A stretch of 62,000 nt of DNA from assembly GCA_015680685.1 (NCBI GenBank), contig MNCI01010504.1, positions 9,235 to 71,234 of the forward strand, written 5' to 3'. The notes beneath the pieces are model-generated. The model had not been told where the DNA came from and ran no database searches. It worked only from the letters and a program-made list of their open reading frames with translations. Of the stretch, positions 31,815 through 44,800 are shown in pieces. Within the stretch, counting starts at the first letter, position 1. Every line of letters begins with the position of its first letter. This DNA comes from Gnetum montanum (taxonomy: Eukaryota > Streptophyta > Gnetopsida > Gnetales > Gnetaceae). The position numbers and the translations under genes were made by a program.

Positions 31815-34260
31815 ACAAGTGGGTCCTCCCCAAAGCAGGTTCCAACCTATAATGCCCTTGTGTAACCACACATAAAAGTGTCTGTGGGCACTAGAAGGGT
31901 TAAATGTAATCCACACTAATTCCACAAAACACACACATGTAATTATCACCAGAATGAGGTAAGAATTCTACGTTACACACAACACAAGCTACAATTACAC
32001 AAATCGTGAGATGAGACAAACCATAGAATGGGATTGTAGAGATTAGGACATGAGGTAACTGACCCAGGGCACAGTGAATCCTGCGTGTAAAGCATGATTA
32101 AGGTGTCATTAACCCGTCATTCCAAGATCAGGACCAAGTCCATTCTGCTGACCAGTGACATCGCATTGTTTCATCTCATGATGAGCAACTATGAGAGTAC
32201 CATAACAACAAGGCATACGATCACTTAGCATTTTATTCAAGGGAGAAGTGATTTTTGTTTTGTGGCACTTCCTTTTTTTCTTTTTCTTTTTTTTCTTTTC
32301 TCTTTTTTTTTCGATTGTTGAATCCAGAGAAGCTACCAAACTTCAGGCATAGGTGCATGTCTTTCCAGTGGGACCCCCTAGAACAGCATTGGATTTTTGA
32401 GTTCCCTTTTGATTACTCTTACTCCCATTTTTCATTAGATCTACAAGGATCTTAGTATAACCACGTTGCATGATAACTCCCACAGAGGTCACCAAAGAAA
32501 ATCCACAAGTCCCCTTGATGTCACACCCTAATCATTCCCTCTTGGTCCATTCTTCTTCATTCTAGGTACAATGAACACAAAATTAATTTTAAGTTGTAAG
32601 AATGTCAAGAATATCACTATACCCTCGAACAGAACCTCTTATTTGTAGAGTGGATGAGTGGTGCAGTGGGCTCACTGTCCAAATAATTGATCACTCGAGA
32701 CTCAATAACATAGAACACATTTCAACCACCAAGCCACATGAGTGTTTTATTTATAGATGAGATTACTTATAAAAAATGTAAAAGGACAAAAAGACAAAAA
32801 GATAAAAAAGATAAAACAAGAAATTAAAAAATGAAAAACTGGAAAATAAAAAGTTATAAAATTAAAGAAAATAAAAAGTGATTATTAATCCTACTTATTA
32901 TTAGAATGGGGGATATCCCCCATAATTAATCAGTTGAGGATGGCAAAGATTAATAAATGGAAGATGAGGATCCTTGCATGTTGGAAGTATTGAAACTTGG
33001 TCATACTTACCCCATCGGGGTTCACACACTTGATTATAGTAAGCATAGTGGGGCAATTTATACGATGTAGTTCCTGGATAACGAGTTGACCCACTATGAT
33101 ATTAAGAACCGTTAGATGGTATGAAAGGATCGAGATGATGCCTTCCATGGCTATGTTCATTGGGTTGTATTATTGTTGGAGTGTGAGTTGGTGGCCCTAA
33201 TGAAGTAACATGAGGTGTTGGGTTCGAAGATAAGGATGCACCACAGGGTTGTACTTGTGCTGAATTGGAGGGTGCAGTGGCCTCGGAATTGTGTTGTCCC
33301 TTCTTAGGATCATTTCTAAAGAAGGGACGCCTTTGATGTTGCTGAGGTCTCTCACTGCTGTTGGTAGTAGCAGCATAAGTAACATTCGTGGGTTGTTGCT
33401 ATGGTGCAAACACTTTAGGAACAGTTGGTGGTGATGTAGAAGGAGGGAAAGGATGAGAATGTTGAAAATGAGGAGAAGTGTAGGATGCATAAGGCAGTGG
33501 TTGTGTTGAAGGCATGGGCTAATAGTATTGAGGAGAATGATAATGCGACGAGATAGAGTATGTTGGCCTAGCTGGAGAAACAGGGTATTGGACTAGATAA
33601 GTGTTTGGGTTCGGCTAGTACAGAGGGTGTCTCCAATTTTGGGGATGATTTCCCCCATGACTGGGATTGTTGCCATTATGATCAAACACAGTATCTCTGT
33701 ACGAACTCTGGGTGTAACGTATTTCCCCAATGCTCATATAAATGTAACAAGATTGGGCATTGGCCCTTGGGGTGATCGTACAGGCAAATGTTACATTCAT
33801 ATGTATGATTGGTAGTTAAGTTCTTATTCTCTTCTACCCTTCTTTTCGATTGTCTAATGTTTTGTCCAATCTTATTCTCTATCTCCAATAATATCAATAA
33901 ATTCTATCTCCAATAAGAAGCAAGATAAAACATTAGACAAAACTCTATCTCCAATAATATCAATAAATTCTCCACTTTTTATATGCCCATTCCAACATCT
34001 TATTGATCTTTGCCTCGACTTCCTCCAACGATTGTTGTACTAGCAAAGATGGTTCTTTCACCTTGAGATTGGTTGATTTCTGCTTTTTATGATCATGGAC
34101 CTTTGTTAAGTTGAGATTTTGGTCCCGTTGATGTTTTTCAACACTCTCCCATCTAGCCATTTCTCCTTCTTCTTTTGCTACTTGCTTAATAAGCTCTTGG
34201 ACTTGATGGGTTCATAGTTCGTATAGTTGACCTTGGGCATACATTCCTAAGGTCTCTCTT
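31815..34260 (-). mobile_element. Element E: fragment of an Athila-like element
   Basis: Minus-strand fragment. 31815-31900 matches the conserved 3' region block (GGGTCCTCCCCAAAGCAGG). Near 32230-32330 and 32740-32880 are the low-complexity runs seen at the same place in C and D. From about 33000 to 34230 it carries frameshifted gag: Pro/His-rich part, the Cys/His motif CNICLYDHPKGQCP near 33770 and a Glu/Lys-rich helix region. RT and integrase are absent. The right end is lost at the gap 34261-34353. Confidence 0.65.
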
Positions 34261-34353
34261 NNNNNNNNNNNNNNNNNNNNNNNNNNNNNNNNNNNNNNNN
34301 NNNNNNNNNNNNNNNNNNNNNNNNNNNNNNNNNNNNNNNNNNNNNNNNNNNNN
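34261..34353. other. Assembly gap (93 N)
   Basis: Undetermined bases between minus-strand fragment E and plus-strand fragment F. Confidence 0.99.
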
Positions 34354-34962
34354 TCGCCACTCATCATTGGCACCATTTCCGGGGATGGTGCTAGTTATCT
34401 AGATTAGTTATATCATACAAGGTCACTATATAGGAATTAACGATATATCTGTTAGCAAGAAATAATTATAAAAAGTCACACATAAATTCATACACAATTT
34501 CACAACCATGCCTCTCCTACAAGACTATAATAATGCCACACCTAGTTAAGAAGTTCATTAGAGAACCAACGAATTATATGACAATGAAGATTGGAGTACA
34601 TAACCCGAGGTGGGGGTTTCTTATAAACATAAACAAAAACAATGTCATCCCAACACACGAAAGCATAACTTACCCAATGACAATGAACCCCTATTGGCCA
34701 CTACAAGCCTAACACAAATACAAGAGGCTGTTTGAATCTCACGTAGGCATCGTAAAGAGAGTCGTCTACCCATGCTCGATTTAAACAACTTCCCTAATTT
34801 CTTAGGAGGTTATGACTTAGATCTACAACAACATTTACAACCCTTCTATGATGCCTGCACATGGAACAACATTGATAACGGTTGGCAAAAACTCAAGCTC
34901 TTTCCTATAACACTCGTTGGCAAAGCAAAAGTATGGTATAGATCATTAAAACCAAATTCAAT
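34354..34962 (+). mobile_element. Element F: LTR end, primer site and gag start of an Athila-like element
   Basis: Begins with the LTR end TCGCCACTCATCA (34354-34366), then the primer site TGGCACCATTTCCGGGGA (34368-34385, a diverged tRNA-Asp type) and a gag with several stops from ATG 34509 (NELYDNEDWST, LDLNNFPNFLGGYDLD, KVWYRSLKPNS). It stops at the single N at 34963. It is an inverted copy of the same region of G. Confidence 0.75.
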
Positions 34963-34963
34963 N

Positions 34964-35712
34964 GCCCCTACACGCAACCATACAAATACGAGCGTTACAT
35001 GCGCGATCTGGTCGAACTCTGCAGATGGACTAGTTGTGGCATCTAGATAGTTAGCCTTAGGTCACAGTTCGTTGTCTTCCCACCTGGACTAGCATTATCT
35101 TTGTTACATATGGTTTAGTCCAGAGTGAGGTGTATGATGTGGTTTCTAATCTAACGCTGCTCCTGAAGGTAATGGAAAGTAAGATTCACTAATCTAGGAG
35201 AGAGAGGGTGAGAGAATCTAAACTAGCCTAAGTGTGATGAGCATCTGTTCCTTGATTATCCGTACACATCTTGGACTTCGTGCATGAATACCACTGGGAT
35301 TACCAAGCGCAGATCCTAGGTACGCTACTGGGTTACCAAGTAGTCACACTTAAATGCTCGTAATCAAGTCGTACTCATTCCGCGTTTTAACATGAGTTTA
35401 AGGGTAACAGAGATTAACTAGGAAAGTAGTAAATAACAATTAATTAAATGATTAAACTAAAAGAATGCTGCAATGATGAAGTAATCTCGATCTTTATTGC
35501 CAGTCATGTGTGTGTCCAAGTACGTCACACTCGAATAAGGATGTCGTACAATTACAATCATCACACTGCGGGCATACACAGAGAGGAAAAGGGTTGAGAG
35601 AAAGAAATTAAAACACTTAAACTAACTGACTACTTTGCTCATCTGTCTACCTCTTATTTATAGATGAGGAGACAGGCTGTGATATCGCAGTTACACAAAT
35701 GACAACTCATCA
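34964..35712 (-). repeat. 3' LTR of element G (end missing)
   Basis: Starts (minus strand) TGATGAGTTGTCATTTG and runs to the N at 34963. It shares the internal GAGCATC...TGCTCGTAATCAAG cassette with the other LTRs. The U3 GCGATATCGC motifs are reduced to one GATATCGC near 35680. Confidence 0.75.
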
Positions 35713-37042
35713 AGTATGTTGACCCAATTGGGGAAACAAGATGTTGAATTAGATAAGCATTTAGATTCGGATGATATGAAGGGTGTCTCCAGTTTAGGGT
35801 TGGCTTCCCCCATGACTGGGATTGTTGCCACTGTGATCGAACATAGTATCTCTGTATGAACTTTGGGTGTAACGTGTTTCCCCAATGCTCATATAAATGT
35901 AACAAGATTGGGCATTGGCACTTGGGGTGATTGTATAGGCAAATGTTGCATTCATACGTATGATTGGTAGTTGAACTCTTATTTTGTTCATCCCTTCTTT
36001 CCGATTGTCTAATGATATTTTGTCCTGCTTCTCGGGTTGTCAAAACTCTATCTCCAATAATATCGATATATTCTCTGCACTTTTTATATGTCCATTCCAA
36101 CATCTTATTAATCTTTGCCTTGACTTCCTCTAATGATTGTTGTACTAGCAAAGATGGTTCTTCCCCCTTGAAATAGGTTGATTTCTCCTTTTTATGATTA
36201 TGGACCTCTGTTAAGTTGAGATTTTGGTCCTGTTGATGTTTTTCAACACTCTCCCATCTAGCCATTTCTCCTTCTTCTTTTGCTACTTGCTTAATAAGCT
36301 TTTGGAATTGATGGGTTCATAGTTCATATAGTTGACCTTAGGCATACATTCCTCGGGTCTCTCTTGTTTCATCACGAAGCCCATCAATGATATGGTATAT
36401 TAGCCTTTCCTCGGAGAACTCATGGCCTGGACAGTTGTTTAACAATGCATAATTTCTTTCTAAGGCCGTGTCCAAGGGTTCATGTTATGCTTGTTTCCAC
36501 TCTTGGATTTGTTTCCTCAAGGCCGACACTCTTGCGTTGGTTTGATATCTTTCATTAAAGAGTTCTACCATTGTTGGCCAACATTGTATTGAATTTGGTT
36601 TTAACAATCTATACCATACTTTTTCTTGGCCAACAAGTGTCATAGGAAAAAGCTTGAGTTTTTGCCAACCGTTATCAATGTTATTCCATGTACAGGCATC
36701 GTAGAAGGCTTGTAAATGTTGTTGCGGATCTAAGTCATAACCTCCTAAGAAATTGGGAAAGTTGTTTAAATCGAGCCTAGATAGGTCGCTCTCTTTACGA
36801 TGCCTACAGGAGATTCGAACAGCCTCTTGTATTTGCGTTAGGCTTGTAGTGGCCAGTAGGGGTTCATCGTCATCGAGTAAGTTATTCTTTCGTGTGTTGG
36901 GATGATGTTGCCTTCGTTTATGTTTATAAGAAACCCCCACCTCAGGTTGTGTACTCCAATCTTCATTGTCATATAATTCGTTGATTCTCCAATGAATCGC
37001 CTGACTAGATATGGCATTATCGTAGTCTTGTGGGAGAGGCAT
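35654..37042 (-). pseudogene. Element G gag (broken)
   Basis: ATG at 37042 (MPLPQDYDNAI). The first frame is open for 185 codons to a stop at 36485, with NFPNFLGGYDLD near 36750 and ELFNERYQTNARV near 36540. After stops, a second frame (36265-35654) has a Lys/Glu-rich region and the Cys/His motif CNICLYNHPKCQCP near 35935. The end reads into the LTR because of the internal deletion. Confidence 0.75.
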
Positions 37043-37186
37043 GGTTGTGCAATTGTGTGTGAATGTATATGTGACTTTTTGTAATTATTTCTTCTTCCTA
37101 AGAGACATATCATTAATTCCTATACAGCGACCTTGCATGATATAACTAATCTAGATAACTAGCACCATCCCCAGCAACGGCGCCAA

Positions 37187-37984
37187 TGATGAGTGGCGAG
37201 GTATCCCTATACTCAACCATACGAATACAAGTGTTTCATGCGTGATCCGGTTGAACTCCGTAGATGGACTAGTTGTGGTATCTAGACAATTATCCTTAGG
37301 TCGCAGTTTGCTATCTTCCCACCTGGACTAGTATTAGCTTTGTCACGTATGGTTTAATCCAAAGTGAGGTGTATGATGTGTTCCTATGCTAACACTACTC
37401 CTGGGTATGATGGTAAATAATATTAACTAAACTAGGAAGGAAAGAGAGAGAGGGTAAGAGAGAATCTAAACTAACCTAAGTGCGATGAGCATCCGTTTCT
37501 TAATCATCTGTACACATCTTGGACCTCATGCACAACTACCACTGGGATTACCAAGCGCATAGCCTAAGTACGCTATTGGGTTACCAAGTAGTCACACTTG
37601 AATGCTCATGATTAAGTTGTACTCATTCCACGTTACTAGGAGATAAGGGTGAGAGATATTAACTAAGAAAGCAGTAAATAACAATTAAATAAATAATTAA
37701 ACTAAGTGAATGTTGCAATGATGAAGTAATTTCAATCTTTATTGCTGGTCATGTGCATGTCCAAGTACGTCACACTTGAATAAGGATGTCGTACAATTAC
37801 AATCGCCAAACTGCGGACATACACTAGGAGAGAAGGGTTGAGAGAGAAACTGATGTAAAAAGAAACTTAAATTTTTCAACTCTAACTACTAACTCTAAAA
37901 ATTGTCTGTCAGATCTGTCTACCTCTTATTTATAGATGAGGAGATAGGCTATGATATCATGGCCAACAAAATGATAACTCATCA
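37187..37984 (-). repeat. 5' LTR of element G
   Basis: Bounded by TGATGAG and CTCATCA, with the TATA motif (CTTATTTATAG at 37925-37935, minus strand). The following bases TTAAC would be the target-site copy; the partner is lost at the N join. Confidence 0.85.
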
Positions 37985-38220
37985 TTAACCTAATAACTTC
38001 TTACCTAACAAAACAATAAGCTAACCACTTCAACTATATATTAACTTTATTAAACAAATCAAGAGTATAATAAGGTAAAAACATAATCATAATTGATTTT
38101 TCCGTAACCTTTGGGTCTTAATCTTTAATATTTGGGAAAAATGGCCAATTAGAGAAAGTTGCTAGAAGAATATCTACGATGATATGGATAAATAAATTAA
38201 TTTCTCAACCAAATCTCATA
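37985..38220. other. Spacer upstream of the tRNA gene
   Basis: AT-rich, no gene seen. CAA motifs shortly upstream of the tRNA gene (ctcaacCAAatctcat) fit plant tRNA transcription starts. Confidence 0.5.
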
Positions 38221-38237
38221 GCTGGAATAGCTCAGTT

Positions 38238-38270
<33 letters not shown>

Positions 38271-38294
38271 GAGGTTCAAGCCCTCCTTCTAGCG
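38221..38294 (+). tRNA. tRNA-Asn (anticodon GTT)
   Basis: Full cloverleaf: acceptor GCTGGAA with TTCTAGC (one G-U), D-arm with TAGCTCAGTTGGTTAGAGC, anticodon stem TGTGG/CCACA with loop CTGTTAA (anticodon GTT), variable loop AGGTC, and T-arm GGAGGTTCAAGCCCTCC. 74 bases, discriminator G, no encoded CCA and no intron. The internal A and B boxes are intact. Its 3' end is the exact complement of the primer site of element B. It should be a working nuclear gene. Confidence 0.97.
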
Positions 38295-38817
38295 AAAAAT
38301 AGATATTTTTTTCTATGTTAAAATCATTTGGAAAGCATCAGCTCATATCTATTTATATAAGAATTGATTCTTTACCACTAGCTTTCGTTGGAATGCCTAT
38401 AATATTTCCCTTGTACCTAAAAGAAAACGGCATTGACACGATTTTCATTTTTCCGTTTCTCCTGCTGAGTAGTATTTTAGATCATGATCTTACGTGCAGG
38501 AAAATATTTGTTAAAACGTCTTTAATCCTACAAACAACCAGTGATATAATCTTCTTGCTAGACTTTACAAGGAATGAACACAGGCCCAGATAACTGTCAT
38601 GAGCACCCGCCTGGACCAAGATAATTCATGTCAACAAAATCTCGTAAATTGAGGGAAATTTTAATATCATGCATTACATATAAATAAATCAATTAGACAT
38701 GAATGAACCCATCATTCGTAGCATATAGGCAACAGAAAGATTAAAAATTTCGGTGCAACAAACAGAGACATTAAAGAGACTTCTTGCAAAGCATCCAACA
38801 ACAGCGTTAACGTTATG
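38295..38817. other. Spacer and probable 3' UTR of the dehydrogenase gene
   Basis: Between the tRNA gene and the stop codon of the minus-strand gene. The part nearest 38817 is probably 3' UTR. A 92-codon plus-strand frame (38315-38593) shows no support. Confidence 0.5.
38306..38312 (+). terminator. RNA polymerase III terminator
   Basis: Seven T residues 11 bases after the end of the tRNA-Asn gene. Confidence 0.8.
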
Positions 38818-41800
38818 TTAGGGAAGGCCACATAGTGTCCTGACAGAAGCTATAATGGAATCAACCTGATCAGGCAAGTAATTTGTTCCAGCCAAAGGAA
38901 GATGTTTGCGGGCTTCCTTCCTGTCAAAGTAGAAAGCCCCGGACTTGAGGTTTTCCTTCGGCTGCATTGACAGCCAAACAATTGTATCTGCACCCTGTTC
39001 TGCTGTTCTAAGCTTTCCCTCAAGCCTATTTTGAAAAGAATATAACATCAGATGTCAAAGGCAATGATTTCATTTATAGCATTTATTTGATAAAATTTAA
39101 CGAATTTTTTCAATTTCATACCTCTCGTTGAACTGTGGCAAGGATCTTGCCACGCCTGGAGTTGCGGACCATCCAGGATGCATTGAGTAAAACCCAATGC
39201 CTCTGTTAGCATAAAGTTCTGCCCATCTTTCGGTTATTGCTACCTGAAAAACCCACCAATGTTACACCAGCTTCTTTCTCTGTGGAACTCTTAGATAAGA
39301 AAACAATCATTTCGTTCAATGCAAAAATTCTATTAACACAGATGTGTCAAATTCCGGCCTTTCTGTCTAGCTAAAGAGATGAATATATACATAATGTTAC
39401 TATAACGAATGAAGTATAAAGTTTCCTCCTTTCCATTGTTATTTATATAGAAGATGCTAGAGAATGTTTTTCTCAGCTAAAATCCATAATGACTGACATA
39501 AATAATCAAAGATCAACCTTGAAATGGCAAAGTACTCGTTGAATAGCTCTCAATGATGTGGGGATGGACAAGGTATGGATATCAGGATGTTACCGGATTT
39601 TTCAATGAATGCAGATAATCAAATCTTTTAATGAAAGTGAAAAACAGAGTGAGAGAGGAAAATCACATGCAACTGCCACATAACACCCTTGCAGTTAATA
39701 GTAGAAAGGTTGCATACAGTTTCGTTTTCAAGGGCAACTGCTTAAGTTACAGAATAACAAGCAACTCTTAAACAAACAAAAGAAACCAAAAGCAACCTTG
39801 GCCTTGCTAAATATTCAGCAAATTGCTGGGCCAAGGCTCCAATACCCATACCAGTGATAATAAGTGTGATTGCTAAATAAATTATTAAAAATAAATTACT
39901 GAATGAGTGCATATTCGTACAGTAAATTATTATACTGAAAATGTTTTTGAATGAAACATGTGCATCTACCTGTAATCGCTTATTACGGGCATACTGAAGA
40001 GTGCCATCAAAATCACCTTCGCTGAACTGCATATAACATCACCATGTACCGAATCAGTTTCTTAAAGCAGCCCCATAACGTGAAAATATTACAACTGTTA
40101 AAAGTACTCCTAAGAAAAATCCATGCCTGCAAGTCATCAGTCAAAGGAGCAGTATACATTCCACCAGATGAGACAGTTATCACACGCGCATATGGAGCAG
40201 CCATTTCTAAGGATGGCAAGAGAAGTTCAGTAACTGCATATGTTCCAGCTACATTGATAGCAAAGTTAAATTCAAGCCTACAAAAATAAAACTTTATCAA
40301 AAATGTTTTTCTATTAATGCTAAAGCAATTCAAAAATTCATTTCAATGGACAACAAGAAAAAGAAAAATATCACATGGAACTATTTCTACAAACCCATCA
40401 GCACTTGTCAGGCGTTTATGTTCCAATAGTCCAGCATTATTCACCTTGAAAAAAGAATTAATACAGAAATAAGCTTCCTTCTTTACTGCATTGAAAATAA
40501 AGAAATTTGTGCATATGAAATGCATATACATTGATATGCTTCAATCTGCAACAAACCATCACATATTGAAGCTTGTGGATACATAATTCAAAACAATTCA
40601 TTTCATTTTTACTTTGTGATATTAAAAATTTTACCTGATTTTGTTCAAGAAAATCATGGAGAAGAAATGTCCATAAAAAAACACGAACACCAAAATAATA
40701 TATCATCAACAAATTTTAACTCACCAATGCTACTATCCAAATAAAAAATAGATAACCTTGTAATGCACCTCCAAACAAAAGGAATTGACCAAATATTTAA
40801 CACACCCCTTTTTCAGTTTTGCATTACTCACTGTGTCATAGCTCCATTAACAACCTCTACAAGAAGTAGGCAGTAAAAAACTGGAGACCAAACACTAGAG
40901 TACAGAGAGTTTGAATTCAAAAAGTAGTTGATAGTTTATCTTGCCACCATTTCCGGTTTCTACAGCCCAAACATACATAACCCTTCACTAAAGCATTTTA
41001 TTGGAGATCATATCATTCATAAATTTTGTCTGTCTTATTTCATAGAAATCTTTTCACTAATTGTAATACCAAAAAGTGTGTATGTCAAACAGATACCAGC
41101 TGTCAATGCTAAGAAAATTTCCAGGCCACATGCAAATGGGAATATTACAGGTTTCTCCCAAAGAGAATATGCCCTTAAGATTATACATGAGTAATATGAT
41201 TAATCAACTCTAGATATGCATGTGCCCAAAATTAGAGTTATGAAACTGTAGTCCTTTATTATGTCCAGTGTTGGAAACTGAAATAAGTGAAACATATGAA
41301 CACCCTAAGATTTATAGAAGTTTATAACTCAGTGCTACCCAGTAGAATCGAACCTGTGACCTAGGGTTACCGGGCAAAGACCAATACCACTAGGCTAACA
41401 CCTCATTGTTATTTATTATGTCCATATGGATAGCATGAGCCCCTTGGGATCTACTGGATAGTATTTCATTTCAGCCATTAACATCTCAGTATAGACTCCT
41501 GGGATTGAACATGTGACTTGTAAAATGAAAGTTGCAAGTCTTTAACAACAGTGACCTAGGGTGCAAGTCCCAAACCCAGTTGGCTTCACATTTGTTGCCG
41601 TAATGATAAGTGACTGTCAAAACATAAACATGAGGAAAACTCACAACAGTGGCAATGGAGTAGTACTTATGCCTAAACCAGGGAATACCAAGTCCAGTTT
41701 ATGATACTCAAGCATGTCAAGAATGCATCCATTAAAGCTAACTGCCTAATCCTCTGCTTTCCCAAGTAAGATTGATATCAGTTTTGCTGTATGAGAGACA

Positions 41801-44800
41801 ATCTACCATAGAATGGAGCTATCTGTATGCTTAAAAAGCACTGGTCCTAGAAAGGCCAGTTTTTATTATAAAAATGTCACTCTTTACTCCCTTTACCTAT
41901 GTATATGTGGTATGAAGATGAAAACCAATCTCAGAGACACTAATTTTTATATTTTAAAAAGGAGGATAAAATTGTTACGAAATCCTAGATCTGTCATATT
42001 AATTACTATACCTACATCTCAATCATCGAATACTACATTTTACAGCCATAAGAAAAGAAAATATGTTACCACAGACATCAATAGACGCTAGAAGTCTCTG
42101 CTCTGCAACCAAACCCTTTACATCTATAACTATCTCCATGTAAGTCACAAGGTTGAGACTTCAGATTGCTAGCCTTGTAACTCTAAAACATAAATGGAGA
42201 CCTTGCATCTCACATGTTTTGAAACAACATTAATATCGAACCTGATCATGAACCAAATGGCCTGATAATCAAGTGGCTGGTATCCTGTGGTTAACTCAAC
42301 TACCCAGTACCCACAAATCTGAACATGCACTTTATATTCCAAATTGCATTTATGAACATATAATAAAACTCATTTGGATAAAAAAGAACCTTGGAAACAT
42401 ATAACTTTACCTCTTTCTAATTTCTAGTAAAGACTGGCACATGGTATGTTGATACTAATTATGTAACATGCTAAAATAAAGTTGCTTACCAAAACATGAA
42501 GGGGAATTTTTCTTGATGTAAACTTTGTGCCAAAATCTTTTATCTCCGTTAGAGATGCCATGTCACACACCTGCAATAGAAATATATTTTAAGTTGCTAA
42601 ACAACGAATTTGGGGTTCTAACATCTATTTCTCAATATCATTTCTTTTAAATATGACAACAGAACATGTCTTCATAGGTGGTATCGTTCTCTCTCTCTTT
42701 CCTTATAATGAATAGTTTCTATGACAAATTTTTTTATTCCATAAAAACCAAGTAATTGTAAAGATTTTGAAATTTACTTCAATAAATAATCTTATTAAGT
42801 AAATACTAGGAAGAGCAAACCTCAAGAAAGACATTTGAGTTCCCTGTCTTTGATACAATACTTGTTAGAGCCTCTTCTCCTTTATGCTTGTTTCGACATA
42901 CCATATAGACATTTGCACCTCTGCATTTAGAGAGATCAAAAATTTAAAATTATAGAAAACATCTTATTATTGTTTCAATAAAAAGGGAGAAAAAGATGCA
43001 TACTTTTAGTTCTCATATTAGTTTTTAGCTCAAGTTATGGTACTAAAACTAAATAACTCATATTTTCATTATCTTTCTGTAAATGCAAAAACAAACCTAG
43101 CAGCAAGAGTTTCTGCTGTTGCAAAACCAATTCCAGAGTTTGCTCCTGTAACCATGCAGTTCTTCCCTGTCATATCAACCTGAGTCTCCTCTAATTTGAA
43201 TGATTTTGCATGGTCTCTACAGGATCCATTGCATAAAAATGATCAATAATTCCTTAAAAAATTTATGTCTTTAGAAAATATTTCCAGAATTAAACGTTTC
43301 ACAGTTGAAGAAAGAAATTTCAATGCAGCACTCTAAAGATTTCAAATGGTATCAAATACATAATGGAAAATTGAAACTAAAATTGTAGTTTAATTACATG
43401 AGTATAGGCCCAAAGAATTTGTAAAATAAATATGAAATATGACACATGGAGAAAAACTGAAGAGGCACTTTGATAAAAAGGATGTTAGAAATGGTTCCAA
43501 TGATTATCCTTTGATTTTCATATTTAGCAAAGACAATTCATTATATCTATCCTGTCACCAACATACCTAACTGATAGGACACTGATCATGGCTACTATCA
43601 TTAATTTGCATATAGCTTTTTTATACTCAGCAAATGCATTGCTTAAAGAACTTAGCCTAAGTGGGATTCCTAACCTCAGGTTTGATCCCAAGGGGTATGC
43701 TGAGATGTATGCAAATGTGGGGCCACTGTAAAAAAACACACATTCAGGCTATGGCATCAGTTAGACAACTGGCCACAAAAAAAGCATAATCAAATCCTTT
43801 ACCTTAAATTAATGGTCGGATCATGCTGATGGGATCAAGGCACCATGATGATGAAGAAAGTTTAATAAGGCCTCACTTGTGAATATACTATAACTAGGAA
43901 GAACTCTCTCAAATCTATTTCATAGTTCAGCTACTTTGCCTCAATTCATGATGGAAATGTGTCTTTACAAACAATTTCCTTTCTTTGGTGTCCCTGGGAA
44001 CGTAAATCCCTCTCTTGCATAGATAAGTTTAGATTATGTTTAGCCTTATATTTTGGGAATTTTTCATGATTTCTGATTCAGATGCCTGGTTGAGATAAAA
44101 GAATAGATAAAATCACATCTAATAAGTGTTTTTCAAGGATTAATTTAGAAAGTAAAGGATCTGAAGATGTAACAGATTTGTCTATTACTATGGAGGTAAA
44201 ATTGCATAAGACATTAATGAAGCTAGGATAGAAGGTTTCTTGTCTTGGCACGTCCCCTTTTTAGAACAAGCATATCCAGATTTCAATTTCAATCCCAAGG
44301 GAGCATGCTGAAACACATGCCAACCTGGGGCATAGTAAAATATATGTTCAAGCTATGGCATAAAGTAGACAGCTGGCAAAAGAAAATCACCATCAAATCC
44401 TTTGCCTGCCCTAACAGGTCAACCCATATTGATGAGATAAAGGCACCATAATGGTGATGCTGATATAAAGATTTCAAATTTGAATGAGAAATTTAATTAT
44501 TAAAATATTATTTGGTTTCCTATATGCTAACTGGAAACTGGAAATAGAAGTTTTCTGCTGCAGTTGAGAATGGAAGATTGTAACATTGTAGAGGTGATAT
44601 GTCTACTAGTTAATAAAACAATTTACAAACTTATTGAATATAATAAAAGCGTTATTTTCTATTTCGCAATGCCATATTGTCTAAAAGAGTTACTTAGTAA
44701 TAGGCTTCCTGACAGCGGGACAACTTTGTTGACAGTGTGATGGAGTCCCAACTCTATGTAAGCACACACACTGTCAATTGGAGAGGTCTCTCATCGAATA

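Larger units (their letters stand above)
34964..37984 (-). mobile_element. Element G: internally deleted Athila-like element
   Basis: Minus orientation. 5' LTR 37187-37984, primer site 37169-37185 (CCCCAGCAACGGCGCCA, one mismatch to tRNA-Asp), about 1.45 kb of gag (37042-35713) and a 3' LTR at 34964-35712 that lacks its final about 20 bases at the N join. Protease, RT, RNase H, integrase and polypurine tract are all missing: the deletion runs from mid-gag directly into the 3' LTR. It is non-autonomous or dead. Confidence 0.78.

Noticed and set aside
38315-38593. 92-codon plus-strand frame after the tRNA gene
   Set aside because: AT-rich, hydrophobic chance frame starting a few bases after the pol III terminator; no homology visible.
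40928-42091. Plus-strand frames of 88 and 92 codons
   Set aside because: Inside an intron of the dehydrogenase gene, with AT-rich random composition.
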